NCBI GenBank assembly: GCA_030151225.1
Contig: JASLEG010000139.1
Span: forward strand, 34,531 to 98,530
Reading direction: 5' to 3'
DNA length: 64,000 nucleotides
Origin: Burkholderia sp.
Lineage (GTDB): Bacteria; Pseudomonadota; Gammaproteobacteria; Burkholderiales; Burkholderiaceae
The position numbers were made by a program, and so were the translations under genes. Below are positions 61,761-64,000 of this stretch, in pieces (within the stretch, counting starts at the first letter, position 1; each line of letters opens with the position of its first letter). Under the pieces are notes generated by a model. That model was not told the DNA's origin and did not search any database. It saw only the letters and a program-made list of their open reading frames with translations.

Positions 61761-62627
61761 TCAGGGTGCGAGCAGCGCCTCGCGCAGCGCCGCGAGCGCG
61801 GCCGAGGCGTGGCCGCGACGCCATACCAGCACGGTATCCACGGGCGCCAGGCCCGCGGCGTCGTGGACCGACAGCGCGCCGGCCATCGGCGAGGGATCGA
61901 GCACGTTGCGCGGCGCGATCGCCACCCCGGCGCCGGCCGCCACGCAGGCCAGGATCGCGTGATACGAGCCGAGCTCGAGCACCCGCTCGGGCGCGCAGCC
62001 CTGCGCCGCGTACCAGGCTTCCACGTAGCCGCGATAAGCGCAGCCGCGCTCGAAGGCGACCAGCGTGAGCACCCGCAGGTCGCGGGCGCTGGCGATCGGC
62101 GGATGGCCGTGCGGCGCCACGATCGCGAGCGGTTCGCGCCAGATCGCGGCGTGTTCGTACCGCGTCGGGTCGAGCGCGTCGCCGGGCGGCGTTGCCACCA
62201 GCGCCGCGTCGAGCTCGAACTGGCGCACCTGGTCGAGCAGCGCGCGCGTCACGCCGGTCACGAGCTCGAGGCCCACCTCGGGCCATTGGCGGTGATAGCG
62301 CGCGAGCACGGCGGGCAGGCGGCTGGCCGCGGTGCTCTCCATCGTGCCGAGCCGCAGCCGGCCGCGCGGGCGGTCCTCGCGCACCGCGTGGCGCGCCTCG
62401 TCGGCCAGCGCGAGCAGGCGCTCCGCATAGGGCAGCAGCGTCTCGCCGGCGGGCGTCAGCACCAGACGCCGCCCGTCGCGCACGAACAGCGCGGTGCCGA
62501 GCGCCGCCTCGAGTTGCCGGATGCGCGTGGTCACGTTCGACTGCACGCGGTTCAGCTTGGCCGCCGCGCGCGTGACGCCGTTTTCGCGCACCACGGCGCG
62601 GAAGATCGCCAGCGCCGCCAGATCCAT
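61761..62627 (-). CDS. LysR-family transcriptional regulator
   Basis: A 288-residue LysR protein with helix-turn-helix LAIFRAVVRENGVTRAAAKLNRVQSNVTTRIRQLEAALG and a ligand domain (GRLRLGTMESTAASRLPAVLARY). The ATG at 62627 (MDLAALAIF) has AGGAGAG just upstream and is preferred over 62687. It is divergent from the MFS carrier at 62723 with a 95-base gap and probably controls it. Confidence 0.9.
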   Translation of the reverse strand: MDLAALAIFRAVVRENGVTRAAAKLNRVQSNVTTRIRQLEAALGTALFVRDGRRLVLTPAGETLLPYAERLLALADEARHAVREDRPRGRLRLGTMESTAASRLPAVLARYHRQWPEVGLELVTGVTRALLDQVRQFELDAALVATPPGDALDPTRYEHAAIWREPLAIVAPHGHPPIASARDLRVLTLVAFERGCAYRGYVEAWYAAQGCAPERVLELGSYHAILACVAAGAGVAIAPRNVLDPSPMAGALSVHDAAGLAPVDTVLVWRRGHASAALAALREALLAP

Positions 62628-62722
62628 GATTCTCTCCTGAAGAACGAAATCTTCTCGATTATTCATTTTTCGAGATTGAACGGTCAAGCTAGGATGGCGG
62701 CATTCGTTTGCGCTGGTCCGCC

Positions 62723-64000
62723 ATGACTCGTCACGCTGCTTCCACCGTCCGCTCCGGCTCCGCCCCCACCTCGGTCATGCCCGTGCCCGCGCCGTGGCGC
62801 GTCGCGCTGGCCTGCGCACTGGCGCTGGCGGTGGCACTCGGCGTGGGCCGCTTCGCGTTCACGCCGCTGCTGCCGCTGATGCTCGCCAGCGGCGCGCTCG
62901 ACATCCGGCACGGCGGCTGGCTCGCGTCGGCGAACTACGCCGGCTATTTCGTCGGCGCGGTGAGCTGCGCGGCGATCCGGGCGGACGCCGCGCGGATGGT
63001 GCGCGGCGGCCTGATCGCGACCATCGTGCTGACCGCCGCGATGGGCGCGCTGCACGGTTTCGCGATCTGGCTGCCGGTGCGCTTCGTGGCGGGGGCGGTC
63101 AGTGCCTGGACCTTCGTGTTCGCGTCGCAATGGGGCATGCGCCGGCTCGCCGCGCTCGGCGCGCCGCAGTGGAGCGGGGCGATCTTCACGGGGCCGGGCG
63201 CCGGCATCGTGGTGACGGGGCTGATCGGCAGCGCGCTGGCCGGGGGGCGCGCCGAGCCTGGCTGGCTCGGGTTCGCGCTGCTGTCGGCGCTGCTCGCGGT
63301 GCTGGTGTGGCGCACGATCGCGCCGGATGCATCGAGCGCATCGAGCGCATCGGGCAACGCGCGGCGGGATGGCGGGGCGCCGGCCGCTGCCGCGCGCCAC
63401 GACGATTACCGCGACACGGCCGGCGCCGCGGCCTCGCCGACCGTGCGCCGCGACGCGCGACGCCTGATCGTGCTGTACGCCGCCCCCGGCTTCGGCTACA
63501 TCATCACGGCCACCTTCCTGCCCGTGATCGCGCGCGCCGCGCTGCCGCCGGGCTCGCCGTGGCCGGACCTGTTCTGGCCGATGTTCGGCGCGGCGCTGAT
63601 GGTCGGCGCGGTGGCGAGCTCGCGGCTGCCCGCGCACTGGGACAACCGGCTGCTGCTGGGCCTGTCCTGCGCGCTGCAGGCGATCGCGATCGCGCTCGGC
63701 ATCGCCTGGCCGACGGCGGCCGGCTTCGCCGTCGGCAGCCTGCTGCTGGGCCTGCCGTTCACGGCCATCACGCTGTTCGCGATGCGCGAGGCGCGGCGCC
63801 TGCACGGCGACGACGCGGCCGGCCTGATGGGCCATGCCACCGCCGCCTACGGGCTCGGCCAGATCGCCGGGCCGCTGGTGGCCGCGCCGCTGGCCGCGCA
63901 TGCCGGCTCGTTCGCACCGGCGCTGTGGGTGGCGGTGGCCGCGCTGGTGGCCGGCGCGCTCGGCTTCGCGGCCTGCGCGCTGGCGGCGCGACGCGAGCCG
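62723..64000 (+). CDS. YbfB/YjiJ-family MFS transporter (3' end outside window)
   Basis: The frame is open from the ATG at 62723 to the last base (426 codons) and has no stop, so the gene is cut by the window edge. Helix 1 reads ALAVALGVGRFAFTPLLPLML, the YbfB/YjiJ signature, followed by GGWLASANYAGYFVGAVSCAAI. Segments near the end (AAYGLGQIAGPLVAAPLAAH) correspond to helix 11 or so, meaning only a few residues are missing. A second possible start is the ATG at 62777. It is divergent from a LysR gene. Substrate unknown. Confidence 0.87.
   Translation, partial: MTRHAASTVRSGSAPTSVMPVPAPWRVALACALALAVALGVGRFAFTPLLPLMLASGALDIRHGGWLASANYAGYFVGAVSCAAIRADAARMVRGGLIATIVLTAAMGALHGFAIWLPVRFVAGAVSAWTFVFASQWGMRRLAALGAPQWSGAIFTGPGAGIVVTGLIGSALAGGRAEPGWLGFALLSALLAVLVWRTIAPDASSASSASGNARRDGGAPAAAARHDDYRDTAGAAASPTVRRDARRLIVLYAAPGFGYIITATFLPVIARAALPPGSPWPDLFWPMFGAALMVGAVASSRLPAHWDNRLLLGLSCALQAIAIALGIAWPTAAGFAVGSLLLGLPFTAITLFAMREARRLHGDDAAGLMGHATAAYGLGQIAGPLVAAPLAAHAGSFAPALWVAVAALVAGALGFAACALAARREP

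Overview
The window is GC-rich (roughly two thirds G+C) Gram-negative chromosomal DNA and most resembles a beta-proteobacterium of the Burkholderia group. The signs are a DUF4148 protein, many ACS-family MFS carriers, a gluconate 2-dehydrogenase operon with a Tat-dependent small subunit, an AcpA-type phosphoesterase, and clear alaS and glnS genes. No rRNA or tRNA gene, CRISPR array, insertion sequence, integrase or phage gene was seen. Genes are densely packed, frequently divergent from their own regulator, and mostly metabolic or accessory.

Layout. 1-2.7 kb: tail of an upstream gene coupled to a secreted phospholipase-D-like protein, a 2OG-Fe(II) oxygenase-like protein and a small cupin. 2.7-6.6 kb: three-gene membrane gluconate 2-dehydrogenase operon (minus strand). 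6.6-11.5 kb: two chemoreceptors flanking an acyltransferase-3 membrane protein. 11.5-19.3 kb: a sugar-acid catabolic block with a GntR/FCD regulator, three MFS carriers and two enolase-superfamily dehydratases, one of glucarate dehydratase type. 19.3-23 kb: a membrane-anchored TlpA-like thioredoxin, a GNAT enzyme, and a GntR regulator overlapping a DctA-type symporter. 23-24 kb: two small unrecognised proteins.

24.0-27.3 kb: the most striking block, a bufferin (BufA1) ribosomal peptide metallophore operon. It contains a four-cysteine precursor, an MNIO/DUF692 enzyme, a DUF2063 partner, a DoxX protein and an NrsF-type anti-sigma factor. A match to the heavy-metal ECF promoter pattern GTAACC-N16-CGAA lies upstream, but no sigma factor gene is present. 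27.4-31.3 kb: TDT exporter with divergent LysR regulator, then a DUF4148 protein paired with a response regulator whose receiver has lost its phosphorylation residues. 31.4-34.9 kb: FMN alpha-hydroxyacid dehydrogenase divergent from an aminotransferase and a stand-alone TrpG/PabA-like amidotransferase. 35.3-37.6 kb: exported catalase and ankyrin lipoprotein (katB-ankB type). 37.6-45.5 kb: NepI-like efflux pump with AraC regulator, aldo/keto reductase, small methyltransferase, a second AraC regulator, another ACS carrier, and a lone NitT/TauT-type binding protein. 45.6-47.7 kb: TctDE-like two-component system.

47.8-51.6 kb: AcpA-type phosphoesterase divergent from a di-haem peroxidase lipoprotein, sharing an intergenic region with TGTCA repeats that resemble a PHO box, then a Nudix hydrolase. 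51.6-53.7 kb: AraC regulator divergent from an FAD monooxygenase. 53.8-60.4 kb: glnS, a glycine-zipper lipoprotein, a CaiB-type CoA transferase and alaS. 60.4-61.7 kb: a decayed junction of a frameshifted porin and a LysR fragment. 61.7-64 kb: LysR regulator divergent from a YbfB/YjiJ-type MFS carrier that runs off the end.
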